A program made the translations under genes and the position numbers. A DNA stretch of 64,000 nucleotides from OMPR01 sp965183835 (GTDB lineage: Bacteria; Pseudomonadota; Alphaproteobacteria; Rhodobacterales; Rhodobacteraceae). Shown one piece after another: positions 37,304 to 46,579 of this stretch; within the stretch, counting starts at the first letter, position 1; each line of letters opens with the position of its first letter. Below the pieces are notes generated by a model. It saw only the letters and a list, made by a program, of their open reading frames with translations. It was not told where the DNA came from and searched no databases. The DNA is taken from contig CBCYME010000007.1 of NCBI GenBank assembly GCA_965183835.1, positions 1 through 64,000 on the forward strand, read 5' to 3'.

Positions 37304-38119
37304 CTACTTGGCGTTGGGAAAAAACAGCTGCTGCCCGTCCAACTTATAATTGGCAATCGCGGCCTGCCCATCTGGGCCAATCAACCAGTCAATAAACCTC
37401 TGCCCGGATTCAGCCCGCACGCCGGGGTGCTTTTCTGGGTTCACCAAAATGACGCCATATTGATTGAACAGGCGCGCATCGCCTTGGACCAGCACCCCCA
37501 TGCCCGCCTTGTTGCCAAAGGCGATCCAAGTGGCGCGATCCGTCAGCACATAGGCCCCCATGCCCGCCGCTACGTTCAACGTCGCGCCCATGCCCGATCC
37601 TGTTTCGCGATACCAATCGCCCGATGCCCCTGTCAGATCAACACCAGTCGCAGCCCAATGTTTCAATTCCGCCTTGTGCGTTCCACTGTCATCCCCGCGC
37701 GAGGCAAACGGCACCTCGGCCTCTGCCAGTGCGCGCAAAGCGGCAACAATGTCAGTGCCCCCCGCGATACCAGCCGGGTCATCAATCGGACCAACCAGAA
37801 CAAAGTCATTGTACATCACATCAAAGCGCTGCACGCCCCAGCCATCTGCAACAAACTGGTCTTCGGCGGATTTGGCATGCACCAGCAACACATCCCCATC
37901 GCCGTTGGTCGCGTTGCGAATGGCCTGCCCTGTGCCAACCGCCACAACGCGCACATCGATCCCGGTCTCGGCCTCGAACCACGGCAGGATCGAATCCAAC
38001 AACCCCGAGTTCTGCGTCGATGTCGTGGATTGCACCACGATAAAGCTCTCGTTCGCGTGGGCGCCAGTTGCCCCAAGGCCAAGCGTTATCACGGCCGCTC
38101 GGGTCCAATGTGCGATCAT
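37304..38119 (-). CDS. tupA: Tungstate ABC transporter substrate-binding protein
   Basis: A 271-residue periplasmic binding protein of the TupA type. The signal peptide is residues 1-22 (ending GAHA-NE). The oxyanion-binding motif VQSTTSTQNSGLL and DVLLVHAKSAEDQFV, RGDDSGTHKAE and WYRETGSGMG are the TupA hallmarks. It binds tungstate with high selectivity over molybdate. It is the last gene of tupB-tupC-tupA, and converges with the WYL regulator with a 3-bp gap. Confidence 0.9.
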   Translation of the reverse strand: MIAHWTRAAVITLGLGATGAHANESFIVVQSTTSTQNSGLLDSILPWFEAETGIDVRVVAVGTGQAIRNATNGDGDVLLVHAKSAEDQFVADGWGVQRFDVMYNDFVLVGPIDDPAGIAGGTDIVAALRALAEAEVPFASRGDDSGTHKAELKHWAATGVDLTGASGDWYRETGSGMGATLNVAAGMGAYVLTDRATWIAFGNKAGMGVLVQGDARLFNQYGVILVNPEKHPGVRAESGQRFIDWLIGPDGQAAIANYKLDGQQLFFPNAK

Positions 38120-38142
38120 ATCCTGTCTCTCCGGATCTCGTC

Positions 38143-38874
38143 TTATATCACCAATGCACCGGCCAGAAACCGACGCGTCATTTCTTGTTGTGGATGCCCC
38201 AACACCTGCGCCGCAGGTCCCTGTTCGATCACACGCCCCCGCTGCATGACCACCGCGTCTTGGGCCAAACGACGGGCTTGTCCGATGTCATGCGTCACCA
38301 TCACCACCCGCACCCCCTCGCGGGAGGCTTTGAATATCAAGTCTTCAATCGCCTGTGTCGCCGCCGGATCCAACGCGCTGGTCGGTTCATCCATAAACAA
38401 CACTTGCGGTCTGCACGCCAACGCCCGCAAAATCGCCAGACGCTGGGCCTCGCCCCCCGACAAAGATCGGGCAGGTTGGCGGGCTTTACCCTCCAGACCG
38501 CCCTCTTGCAACAGCGCAGCAAGGCGCGCTTTGCGCGCCGCACGTGCCATGCCCTGACGGCGCAGCACAAAATTCAAGTTGGCCGCAACCGAGCGGCGCA
38601 ACAGCACAGGTTTTTGAAACACCATAGCCTGCGTCGCCCGATGGGCTGCCCCCATCGGCTGCCCGTCCTGAAACACACGCCCCTCATCCGGGGCAATCAA
38701 CCCATGCAAACACCGCAACAGCAGGCTTTTGCCCGCCCCGTTTGGCCCCAGAATGACAATCGGCCCCGGTCCATCGAGCACCAGCGCTGGCACATCCAAC
38801 AACGGATGTGCGGCGCGCGCTACTCGCTGTCCCTGAATTTCAAACCCGCCCTGCCTCTCCTTCATGTCACGCAT
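38143..38874 (-). CDS. tupC: Tungstate ABC transporter ATPase
   Basis: A 243-residue ATP-binding protein. Walker A is LGPNGAGKSLLLR, the signature is RSLSGGEAQRLAILRAL, Walker B is VLFMDEPTSALDP, and the H-loop is in VMVTHDIGQA. It overlaps the tupB stop by 8 nt; an ATG at 38865 is an alternative start. The gene order tupB-tupC-tupA is unusual, since tupA normally comes first. Confidence 0.87.
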   Translation of the reverse strand: MRDMKERQGGFEIQGQRVARAAHPLLDVPALVLDGPGPIVILGPNGAGKSLLLRCLHGLIAPDEGRVFQDGQPMGAAHRATQAMVFQKPVLLRRSVAANLNFVLRRQGMARAARKARLAALLQEGGLEGKARQPARSLSGGEAQRLAILRALACRPQVLFMDEPTSALDPAATQAIEDLIFKASREGVRVVMVTHDIGQARRLAQDAVVMQRGRVIEQGPAAQVLGHPQQEMTRRFLAGALVI

Positions 38875-39570
38875 GACCCAAACTTTCGCGTTCAGACCGC
38901 AGGCTTAACACGCTCAGCCCCGCGTTCACCACCACCGCCAAGCCGATCAGAATCGCCCCCAACGCCAGCGCCAACGCCAAATTCCCCTTAGAGGTTTCCA
39001 ACGCAATCGTTGTCGCCATCACCCGCGTCACATGGTTGATATTGCCGCCCACAATGATCACCGCGCCCACTTCGGCAATCGCGCGCCCAAATCCGGCCAA
39101 CAACGCTGTAAGCAACGCCACGCGCGCATCCCACAACAACACTGACACCGAAGCCAAGCGCGACACCCCAAGGGATCGCAACTGTTCGGAATATTCTGCG
39201 GCTAGCATCTCGACCACCTGCCGGGTCAATGTGGCAATGATCGGGGTCACCAGCACCACCTGCGCAATAACCATCGCCGTCGGGGTATACAGTAATTGCA
39301 ACACCCCCAACGGACCCGTGCGCGACAACATCAGATACACCAACAATCCAACAACCACCGGCGGCAGCCCCATCAAGGCATTGATCAATACAATCACCAC
39401 CCGCCGCCCAGCAAACCGCCCGACCGCCAGCGCCGCCCCCAACGGCATCCCGATCAGAGCCGCGCAATCAACGACACCCGCAGCGACAGACCCACTATGG
39501 CCCACAACTCGGGGTCCCCAGAAACGATCAGACCCAAAGCGGATGTGAGTTCTTGCGAAAACTCCTGCAT
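38867..39570 (-). pseudogene. tupB: Tungstate ABC transporter permease, apparent frameshift
   Basis: The frame from ATG 39570 encodes FSQELTSALGLIVSGDPELW and a first helix, then stops soon after LRVSLIARL. The other frame resumes at LIGMPLGAALAVGRFAGRR and gives the rest of a TupB permease (MGLPPVVVGLLVYLML, about five helices). The junction is near GCGCGG at 39460-39466, where either one base is missing or a CG is duplicated. Repaired length is about 233 residues, as in the family. Real loss would disable tungstate uptake. Confidence 0.8.
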
Positions 39571-39676
39571 TATTTACACGTTAGCGCAGACATTCATAAG
39601 ATTTGCACCACCTTACACGCCCTGATTTACGGCGTCACAGCCCGCCAACCCGCACCAGAACCGACATATGAGAACG

Positions 39677-39709
39677 AAAAAACGCGGCCCTCAGAAAGAG
39701 AGCCGCGTT
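39677..39709 (-). terminator. Rho-independent terminator of the pyrimidine catabolic operon
   Basis: On the minus strand a stem with GAACGCGGCTCTC and GAGGGCCGCGTT arms is followed by TTTTTTC, 22 bp after the stop of the substrate-binding protein gene. Confidence 0.82.
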
Positions 39710-39730
39710 CCAATCGTCATTTCGTGGGGG

Positions 39731-40717
39731 TTACTTCAGCGCAGCATCCGTAATCACATGTGTCCACGCCCCTTCGGGTTTCTTCGTGATCACCGGATCT
39801 GATCCGCCACCCAGCAAGGTAGAGACGGTGCGATCAAAGTCGGCAGGATCCAAGGCGCCATTCGACCCAGCGGTCAGCTTGGCGATTTCACCCATCATAC
39901 GTTTCTGATGTGCCTCAGTCTGTGCGCCGGATGCGTCGTTGTCCAACACGATCCCAGCTGCCTCGTCAGGGTGCGCCTCGGCGTATTTCCAGCCCTTCAT
40001 CGACGCACGCACAAAGCGGGTCATCTTATCGACAAACGCCGGATCTTGCAGATTCTCTTCCAGTGCGTAAATGCCGTCTTCCAACGTCGCCACGCCCTGC
40101 TCTTCGTACTTAAAGGTCACCAGCTCATCCGGGCTGACGCCTGCATCCAGAACCTGACCATATTCGTTGTATGTCATGGTCGAGATACAATCTGCCTGAC
40201 GCTGCAGCAGGGGATCCACGTTAAAGCCCTGCTTCAGAACCGTCACGCCATCGTCGCCGCCATCGGTGCTGATGCCCTCTTGGCTCATCCAGCTGAGGAA
40301 TGGGTATTCGTTGCCAAAGAACCAAACGCCAATGGTCTTGCCTTTGAAATCCTGTGGGCTGGTAATGCCAGTGTCTTTCCAGCAGGTCAGCATCAACCCC
40401 GAGGTTTTAAACGGCTGCGCAATGTTTACCACCGGCAGACCCTTTTCGCGTGCCGCCAGTGCAGATGGCATCCAGTTCAGCATCACATCGGCGCCACCAC
40501 CGGCCAGAACCTGTGGCGGTGCAATGTCAGGACCACCCGGCAGAACCGTTACATTCAGATCTTCGTCCGAATAGAATCCCTTGTCCAGGGCCACATAGTA
40601 CCCTGCAAACTGGGCCTGCGTGACCCACTGCAACTGCAGCTTCACATCATCGGCTGCCAGGGCCGAGGTCGCCGCAAAACTTGCGGCCAATGCGGCACCA
40701 CTCAGTAGCTTTTTCAT
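39731..40717 (-). CDS. NMT1/THI5-type ABC transporter substrate-binding protein
   Basis: A 328-residue periplasmic protein with signal peptide (KKLLSGAALAASFAATSALA-AD). The NMT1/THI5-like fold is evident from LQLQWVTQAQFAGYYVALDKGFY, which matches pyrimidine-precursor binding proteins such as ThiY, and from GVWFFGNEYPFLSWM. Because the gene closes an operon with dihydropyrimidinase and an N-carbamoyl amidohydrolase, the ligand is probably a pyrimidine or dihydropyrimidine. The operon terminator follows. Confidence 0.87.
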   Translation of the reverse strand: MKKLLSGAALAASFAATSALAADDVKLQLQWVTQAQFAGYYVALDKGFYSDEDLNVTVLPGGPDIAPPQVLAGGGADVMLNWMPSALAAREKGLPVVNIAQPFKTSGLMLTCWKDTGITSPQDFKGKTIGVWFFGNEYPFLSWMSQEGISTDGGDDGVTVLKQGFNVDPLLQRQADCISTMTYNEYGQVLDAGVSPDELVTFKYEEQGVATLEDGIYALEENLQDPAFVDKMTRFVRASMKGWKYAEAHPDEAAGIVLDNDASGAQTEAHQKRMMGEIAKLTAGSNGALDPADFDRTVSTLLGGGSDPVITKKPEGAWTHVITDAALK

Positions 40718-40785
40718 ATCTTCACTCCTTGTTGAACGTTGTTTGCCTCATGTTTACCCGAGGTCTTGTTAAAAAATCTCTCTCC

Positions 40786-41633
40786 TTATCCGCGCTGGGA
40801 CGGGTGCCAAAAGGTCACGGCCTTCTCAACCATTGCCACGACACCATAAAAAAGCGATCCCGCCAAGGCAGCGACCACAATTTCAGCCCAAACCATATCC
40901 AGTGCCAATTGTCCGACGCTGGTGGAAATCCGAAATCCCATGCCCACAGTGGGCGATCCAAAGAACTCGGCCACGATTGCACCGACCAACGCCAATGTGG
41001 TCGCGATTTTGAGCCCGTTGAACACAAACGGCATCGCAGCCGGCAAACGCAACTTAAAGAACGCCTGCCAATAGCTCGCAGCATAAGTTTCCATCAAATC
41101 GCGCTGCATCGCCGTGGTTTCTCGCAGCCCTGCAACCGTGTTCACCAGAACCGGAAAGAACACCATGACCACCACAACGGCCGCCTTGGATTGCCAGTCA
41201 AAGCCGAACCACATCACCAGAATGGGAGCCGTGCCCACAATGGGCAATGCCGCAACAAAGTTCCCCACCGGCAACAAACCCAACCGCAGGAATTCCCAAC
41301 GGTCCACCGCAATCGCCATCAAAAAACGCCGCACTGCACCCGATCAGGTAGCCGCTCAGCGCGCCTTTGATAAAGGTCTGCGCGAAATCCACCCACAGGA
41401 TCGGGATCGAACCCGCAAAGCGCACCGCAATCAGTGACGGCGCAGGCAAAATCACCAACGGCACTTCTAAGCCGCGCACCACCAGTTCCCAAACCAACAG
41501 CAGCGTCACGCCAAAGATCGTAGGGATCAGCAACTTGACTGCACGGGTTTGTGCATTTGGCCCTTCGGGCCAGACGGGTGTTAATCCACCACCCTAGGAT
41601 CCAAACGCCAAATGCCATCACAACCAACATCAT
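40786..41633 (-). pseudogene. ABC transporter permease, two apparent frameshifts
   Basis: Three frames must be joined to give one permease of about 281 residues. The start MMLVVMAFGVWILGWW (ATG 41633, overlapping the previous permease as ATGATG/TGA) leads into PNAQTRAVKLLIPTIFGVTL after a shift between 41535 and 41593. A second shift at the six-A run 41321-41326 (plus strand) connects SGYLIGCSAAF to LMAIAVDRWEFLRLG. Downstream GNFVAALPIVGTAPILVMWFG and the EAA-like loop are normal. Both junctions need one base removed. As it is an operon member with intact neighbours, sequencing error is quite possible. Confidence 0.78.
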
Positions 41634-42547
41634 GACGCCATCCCCATCCGTTTAAGCACCGCTTTTTCGATCAACCCCAACAGACCGACCAAACACGCGG
41701 CTAAAATGGCGGCAGCAAACAGCGCCGACCAGATCTGGACGGTTTGTCCATAATAGCTGCCTGCCAACAAACGCGCGCCCAACCCGGCCACGGCCCCTGT
41801 TGGCAACTCACCAACAATGGCCCCGACCAATGATGCGGCGATCCCGATTTTCAGCGAGGTGAACAGATACGGCATCGATGCAGGCAATCGCAGCTTCCAA
41901 AACCCCTGCGCATTTGATGCGCTATAGGTGCGCAACAGGTCCAACTGCATATGATCCGGGCTGCGCAGCCCTTTGACCATGCCAACAACCACCGGGAAAA
42001 ACGACAGATAGGCCGAGATGATCGCCTTGGGGATAATGCCCTGCACCCCAACGGAATACAGCACGACGATAATCATCGGCGCCAAGGCAATAATCGGAAT
42101 GGTCTGACTGACAATCGCCCAAGGCATCACAGACATATCCATGACTTTGGAATGCACGATGCCAACGGCCAGCAAAACGCCCAAGCCCGTGCCGATGGCA
42201 AACCCCAACAAGGTCGCGCTCAGCGTCACCCAACCGTGATAGACCAATGACCGCTTCGAAGTTATCTTTTTCCCTACCGTGGTTTTCCACAACTCAATGC
42301 CAACCTGATGCGGCGCAGGCAAACGCGGACGATCCTGCGCCCATGTCGCCGGAATGGCAAAGCGGTTGTCCAGAACCAAACCGATCTCGCTCATATCGCG
42401 ACGGTCCCTTGCACCCGGGGTCGAAATTTCGGCCCCCGCGCGCTCGGCCTCGACCAAGACGCCCTTGATGTTCATCGGAACACAGGCGGCATACCAAAAC
42501 GCGACCAACACAGCGATCACGGTCAAAACGGCCAATGCTGATTTCAT
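41630..42547 (-). CDS. ABC transporter permease (pyrimidine importer)
   Basis: A 305-residue BPD-type permease (SsuC/TauC/ThiX kind). An N-terminal hydrophobic helix (LAVLTVIAVLVAFWYAACV) is followed by a periplasmic linker to residue about 110, then five or six helices with PWAIVSQTIPIIALAPMIIV and the cytoplasmic EAA-type loop LLRTYSASNAQGFWKLRLP that contacts the ATPase. The ATG at 42547 was preferred over an upstream start because of the hydrophobic N terminus and GGATCCG ahead. It partners the next (frameshifted) permease. Confidence 0.85.
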   Translation of the reverse strand: MKSALAVLTVIAVLVAFWYAACVPMNIKGVLVEAERAGAEISTPGARDRRDMSEIGLVLDNRFAIPATWAQDRPRLPAPHQVGIELWKTTVGKKITSKRSLVYHGWVTLSATLLGFAIGTGLGVLLAVGIVHSKVMDMSVMPWAIVSQTIPIIALAPMIIVVLYSVGVQGIIPKAIISAYLSFFPVVVGMVKGLRSPDHMQLDLLRTYSASNAQGFWKLRLPASMPYLFTSLKIGIAASLVGAIVGELPTGAVAGLGARLLAGSYYGQTVQIWSALFAAAILAACLVGLLGLIEKAVLKRMGMAS

Positions 42548-42634
42548 CGGATCCCCTCCGAAATGCTGCGCCGCGGCGGTGTACGGGGGGTGCACGCAAG
42601 GTGCACGCATGTCACCCCCCTGGTGTCAGTCCAT

Positions 42635-43432
42635 TTATGCTGCATCTGCATGCCCCGCGCGCAACCCTTCACGCACCCGATGCGCCACCTCGATAAACTC
42701 AGGCGAGTCCCGAATATCGAGTGGCCGCTCTTTGGGCAGTGGGCTTTCGATCACATCCGTAATCCGGCCCGGCCGCGGGCTCATCACCACGATCTTGGTG
42801 CTGAGATACACAGCCTCGGGGATTGAGTGCGTGACAAAGCCAATCGTCTTGTCCGTCCGCGCCCACAGATGCAAAAGCTGTTCATTCAAATGGTCGCGTA
42901 CGATCTCGTCCAACGCCCCAAACGGTTCGTCCATCAGCAAGATATCAGCATCAAAAGCAAGGGCGCGCGCGATGCTCGCCCGCTGCTGCATCCCCCCAGA
43001 TAACTGCCACGGGTATTTTCCACCGAATCCGTCTAAATCAACAAGTTCCAACACGTCTTTCACGCGCTTTTCCTGATCAGATTTAGAGTATCCCATGATC
43101 TCAAGCGGCAGTTTGATGTTCTTGGAAATGGTTCGCCACGGGTACAGGCCCGCCGCCTGAAACACGTATCCATACGCCCGGTTGCGCCGGGCCTCATCGG
43201 CCGTCATGCCATTCACGCTCAGGCTACCGCCCGTCGGGGTCTCAAGCGCCGCGATACAGCGCAAAAAGGTGGTTTTACCGCACCCCGAAGGGCCAATAAA
43301 ACTGACAAAATCGCCCTTATCGATAGATAGGTTCACATCCTTGAGCGCATGAACCGGACCATCATTCGTTTGAAAAGTCAGATCCAAGTTCCTTGCCTCG
43401 ATCACGGGCTGGGTATTGGGTTCAGTATTCAT
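42635..43432 (-). CDS. ABC transporter ATPase (pyrimidine importer)
   Basis: A 265-residue ATP-binding protein of the nitrate/taurine/ThiZ-like group. Walker A is IGPSGCGKTTFLR, signature is WQLSGGMQQRASIARAL, Walker B is ILLMDEPFGALDE, H-loop is FVTHSIPEAVYL. It follows the dihydropyrimidinase gene by 59 bp in the minus-strand operon and is the first gene of the importer. Confidence 0.9.
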   Translation of the reverse strand: MNTEPNTQPVIEARNLDLTFQTNDGPVHALKDVNLSIDKGDFVSFIGPSGCGKTTFLRCIAALETPTGGSLSVNGMTADEARRNRAYGYVFQAAGLYPWRTISKNIKLPLEIMGYSKSDQEKRVKDVLELVDLDGFGGKYPWQLSGGMQQRASIARALAFDADILLMDEPFGALDEIVRDHLNEQLLHLWARTDKTIGFVTHSIPEAVYLSTKIVVMSPRPGRITDVIESPLPKERPLDIRDSPEFIEVAHRVREGLRAGHADAA

Positions 43433-43491
43433 TCTATCGCCTTGAAAAGACGAGATTTTGGGCCACCATCAGTGATGGCCCGAAATCTCAA

Positions 43492-44946
43492 TTATACGCC
43501 TGTTGCCGGAATGCCCGAACGTTCAACGGGACGAGGTGAAGTCAGCTCTTTCCAGCTGCTCAACGCTTTGTTCACCGGGGTATTGGCCTGACGTTCCACA
43601 AACTTACCATGGCCTTCTTGCGTACGGATCTCGCCGTCATGCACAGCCACTTGACCGCGCGTGAGAGTAAAGCGCGGTAAGCCTTTGACTTCTTTGCCTT
43701 CAAAGACGTTGTAATCAATCGCGGATTGTTGCGTCGTTGCCTGAATTGTCTTGGATTTTTCAGGGTCCCAAACCACCAGATCCGCATCAGCCCCAACCAG
43801 AACCGCACCTTTTTTCGGGTAGCAGTTCAGGATTTTGGCAATGTTCGTCGATGTCACCGCGACAAATTCATTAGGCGTTAACCGCCCTGTGCTAACACCA
43901 TACGTCCACAGCATCGGCATCCGGTCTTCCAACCCACCCGTGCCATTGGGGATCTTGGTGAAATCCCCCACGCCATAGCGTTTTTGCTCGGTGCTGAACG
44001 CGCAGTGATCCGTTGCCACAACAGATAACGACCCGGCCTGCAAACCGTTCCACAAGCTGTCCTGGTGTTGCTTGTTGCGGAATGGTGGGCTCATCACGCG
44101 CCGCGCAGCATGGTCCCAATCGGGATTGAAGTATTCGCTTTCATCCAGTGTCAGGTGCTGGATCAGGGGTTCACCCCACACCCGCTTGCCCTGCATCCGT
44201 GCACGGCGAATGGCTTCATGGCTGTCTTCGCAAGATGTGTGCACAACGTACAGCGGCACACCCGCCATATCGGCAATCATAATAGCCCGGTTCGTGGCCT
44301 CACCTTCGACCTGTGGCGGACGGGAATAGGCATGTGCCTCGGGGCCGGTGTTGCCCGCTGCCAGCAATTTGGCGCTCAGTTCTGCAACAACATCACCGTT
44401 TTCAGCATGCACCATCGCGATGCCACCCAGTTCAGCAAGCCGTTGAAAGGATGAATACATTTCATCGTCATTCACCATCAACGCGCCTTTATAGGCCATG
44501 AAGTGCTTGAACGTATTGATGCCGCGTTGTTCGATCACGGTCTTCATATCGTCAAAGACTTGCTCCCCCCACCATGTCACCGCCATGTGGAACGAGTAAT
44601 CGCAATTGGCACGCGTCGACTTGTTATCCCAGCGTTTCAGCGCGTCCAGCAAGCTTTCACCCGGGTTGGGTAGCGCAAAATCCACCACCATTGTGGTCCC
44701 ACCGGCCAATCCCGCCCGGGTTCCGCTTTCGAAATCATCCGTGCTGTAGGTGCCCATGAACGGCATTTCCAAATGCGTATGCGGATCAATCCCGCCCGGC
44801 ATGACATAACAACCCGTCGCGTCCAGCTCTTCGTCCCCACGCAGGTCTGGCCCGATCTCGGTGATCACGCCGCCCTCGATCCGCACATCCGCCTTATAGG
44901 TCAAATCAGCGGTCACAATGGTGCCGTTCTTGATCACTTTTGTCAT
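43492..44946 (-). CDS. hydA: Dihydropyrimidinase (D-hydantoinase)
   Basis: A 484-residue amidohydrolase that opens 5,6-dihydrouracil or dihydrothymine to the N-carbamoyl amino acid. Metal ligands are visible in GGIDPHTHLEMPF (HxH), the carboxylated Lys in FKHFMAYKGALM, HAENGD, HTSCEDSHE and the final Asp in TDHCAF. The ATG at 44946 follows GGGAGAGAG. It is the second step of the reductive pathway between PreTA and the N-carbamoyl hydrolase. The C terminus is the usual VYDGEIR-type end plus an alphaproteobacterial tail. Confidence 0.94.
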   Translation of the reverse strand: MTKVIKNGTIVTADLTYKADVRIEGGVITEIGPDLRGDEELDATGCYVMPGGIDPHTHLEMPFMGTYSTDDFESGTRAGLAGGTTMVVDFALPNPGESLLDALKRWDNKSTRANCDYSFHMAVTWWGEQVFDDMKTVIEQRGINTFKHFMAYKGALMVNDDEMYSSFQRLAELGGIAMVHAENGDVVAELSAKLLAAGNTGPEAHAYSRPPQVEGEATNRAIMIADMAGVPLYVVHTSCEDSHEAIRRARMQGKRVWGEPLIQHLTLDESEYFNPDWDHAARRVMSPPFRNKQHQDSLWNGLQAGSLSVVATDHCAFSTEQKRYGVGDFTKIPNGTGGLEDRMPMLWTYGVSTGRLTPNEFVAVTSTNIAKILNCYPKKGAVLVGADADLVVWDPEKSKTIQATTQQSAIDYNVFEGKEVKGLPRFTLTRGQVAVHDGEIRTQEGHGKFVERQANTPVNKALSSWKELTSPRPVERSGIPATGV

Positions 44947-44963
44947 ATTCTCTCTCCCTTTCC

Positions 44964-45284
44964 TCAGACCGAGCTGAAACAGCCGATCGCTTTCCCATGC
45001 ACCCCGATATCCAAAGGTCCGATTTCGGACTCGACACAGAGCGAAAAATACCCCGCCGTTGGCAGGAACAGGACCCGGTAAGCCCCGTTTGAATAGGTGA
45101 CGGTCCAACACTCTTGCGTTACGCCGCCACTAAAATTGGCCGTCACCTGTTCTGGTTCACACAGCGCCTGACGAAAGGCACGTACCGTTGCCGCTCCTTC
45201 GTCGGTTGTGTCGTCAAACTCCGAAATCTCGAGCTTTATCAACCTTTTGATCTGATCAACAATACTCAATTCGGCTATGATCAC
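44964..45284 (-). CDS. Small uncharacterised protein in the pyrimidine degradation operon
   Basis: A 106-residue protein translated from a GTG overlapping the upstream hydrolase stop (GTGA), and 17 bp before the dihydropyrimidinase start. This tight spacing supports a real gene. The protein is a mix of helix (residues 1-40) and several beta strands (NFSGGVTQECWTVTYSNG, YRVLFLPTAGYFSLCVES) ending DIGVHGKAIGCFSSV. No domain recognised, no signal peptide. It could be a stabiliser, an effector-binding protein or a small enzyme of the pathway. Confidence 0.7.
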   Translation of the reverse strand: MIIAELSIVDQIKRLIKLEISEFDDTTDEGAATVRAFRQALCEPEQVTANFSGGVTQECWTVTYSNGAYRVLFLPTAGYFSLCVESEIGPLDIGVHGKAIGCFSSV

Positions 45285-46531
45285 TCGACGATTTCCGCCG
45301 TTTCAACAACAGCATGGAACAACACATCTGTTCCCGCCGCCGCCCATTCTGGGCTGATCTCTTCTGCTTCATTGTGGCTTAGCCCATCAACGCAAGGACA
45401 CATCACCATCGCGGTTGGCGCAACGCGGTTGATCCAACACGCATCGTGGCCCGCACCGGAAATCAGGTCCATATGGGACAACCCAAGTCGTTCGGCTGCA
45501 CTGCGCACCGCAGTGACACACCCCTCTTCAAAGGCGACGGGGTCGAACCCACCAACCTTTTCAAAGGCGATCGTCAGCCCCATGTCATCGGCAACCTTTT
45601 GCCCCTCAACCCGCAGCCGCGTTTCCATATCCTCGATCACCGACAGATCCGGAGACCGGAAATCAACCGTGAACACGACCTTGCCGGGGATCACATTGCG
45701 TGAATTGGGGAACACGTCGATATGCCCCGCCGCACCCACCGCATGTGGCGCATGAGACCAGGCGATTTCATCCACCTTTTCCAGTACCTTAGCCATGCCC
45801 AGCCCCGCATTTTTGCGCATCGGCATGGGCGTTGATCCGGTATGGGAATCCTTGCCTTGGATGGTGACTTGCGTCCAGCTTAGCCCTTGACCGTGGGTGA
45901 CAACCCCAATGTCTTTGCCCTCGGCCTCGAGTATCGGACCCTGTTCGATATGCAGTTCGAAAAACGCATGCATCTTGCGCGCGCCGACCTCTTCTTCGCC
46001 ACGCCACCCAATCCGCTTTAGCTCATCGCCAAATTTCTTGCCCTCGGCATCTTCGCGATCATACGCCCAGTCTTGGGTGTGGATGCCCGCAAACACACCG
46101 GACGACAGCATCGCCGGGGCATAACGCGTGCCCTCTTCGTTGGTGAAATTGGTGACAACAATCGGGTGCTTGGTCCGAATACCCAGATCATTCAGGGTTC
46201 GTAGCACTTCTAGCCCGCTCAGAACGCCGAGAACGCCGTCATATTTTCCGCCCGTTGGCTGCGTATCCAAATGCGACCCGACATAAACCGGCAGGGCCTC
46301 GGGATCGGTTCCCTCTCGACGCGCAAACATATTGCCCATCTGATCCAGCCCCATCGTGCATCCCGCAGCCTCGCACCAACTTTGGAACAAGGTCCGCCCT
46401 TCGCCGTCCTCATCGGTCAAGGTCTGGCGGTTGTTGCCGCCTGCCACACCGGGGCCGATCTTGGCCATCTCCATCAGACTGTCCCACAGCCGTTCGCCGT
46501 TGATCCTGAGATTCTGTGCTGGCGCCGCCAT
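45281..46531 (-). CDS. M20-type N-carbamoyl-beta-amino acid hydrolase (beta-ureidopropionase role)
   Basis: A 416-residue Zn-dependent amidase of the AllC/HyuC/PydC group in peptidase family M20. Metal and catalytic motifs: GSHLDTQPTGGKYDGVLGVL, NFTNEEGTRY with the catalytic Glu, ELHIEQGP, and a C-terminal SGAGHDACWINR. It removes the carbamoyl group, giving beta-alanine or beta-aminoisobutyrate. Being the first gene of the operon after a perfect RutR operator supports this over allantoate amidohydrolase. L-carbamoylase activity cannot be excluded. Confidence 0.88.
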   Translation of the reverse strand: MAAPAQNLRINGERLWDSLMEMAKIGPGVAGGNNRQTLTDEDGEGRTLFQSWCEAAGCTMGLDQMGNMFARREGTDPEALPVYVGSHLDTQPTGGKYDGVLGVLSGLEVLRTLNDLGIRTKHPIVVTNFTNEEGTRYAPAMLSSGVFAGIHTQDWAYDREDAEGKKFGDELKRIGWRGEEEVGARKMHAFFELHIEQGPILEAEGKDIGVVTHGQGLSWTQVTIQGKDSHTGSTPMPMRKNAGLGMAKVLEKVDEIAWSHAPHAVGAAGHIDVFPNSRNVIPGKVVFTVDFRSPDLSVIEDMETRLRVEGQKVADDMGLTIAFEKVGGFDPVAFEEGCVTAVRSAAERLGLSHMDLISGAGHDACWINRVAPTAMVMCPCVDGLSHNEAEEISPEWAAAGTDVLFHAVVETAEIVE

Positions 46532-46579
46532 GTCTTTCCCCCTCGTCGTTCGCGATTTGGCTCGCGTTTCGTATGTGAT

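Noticed and set aside
37427..38557. A 376-residue open frame on the plus strand
   Set aside because: It lies antisense to tupA and tupC and shows no recognisable motif.
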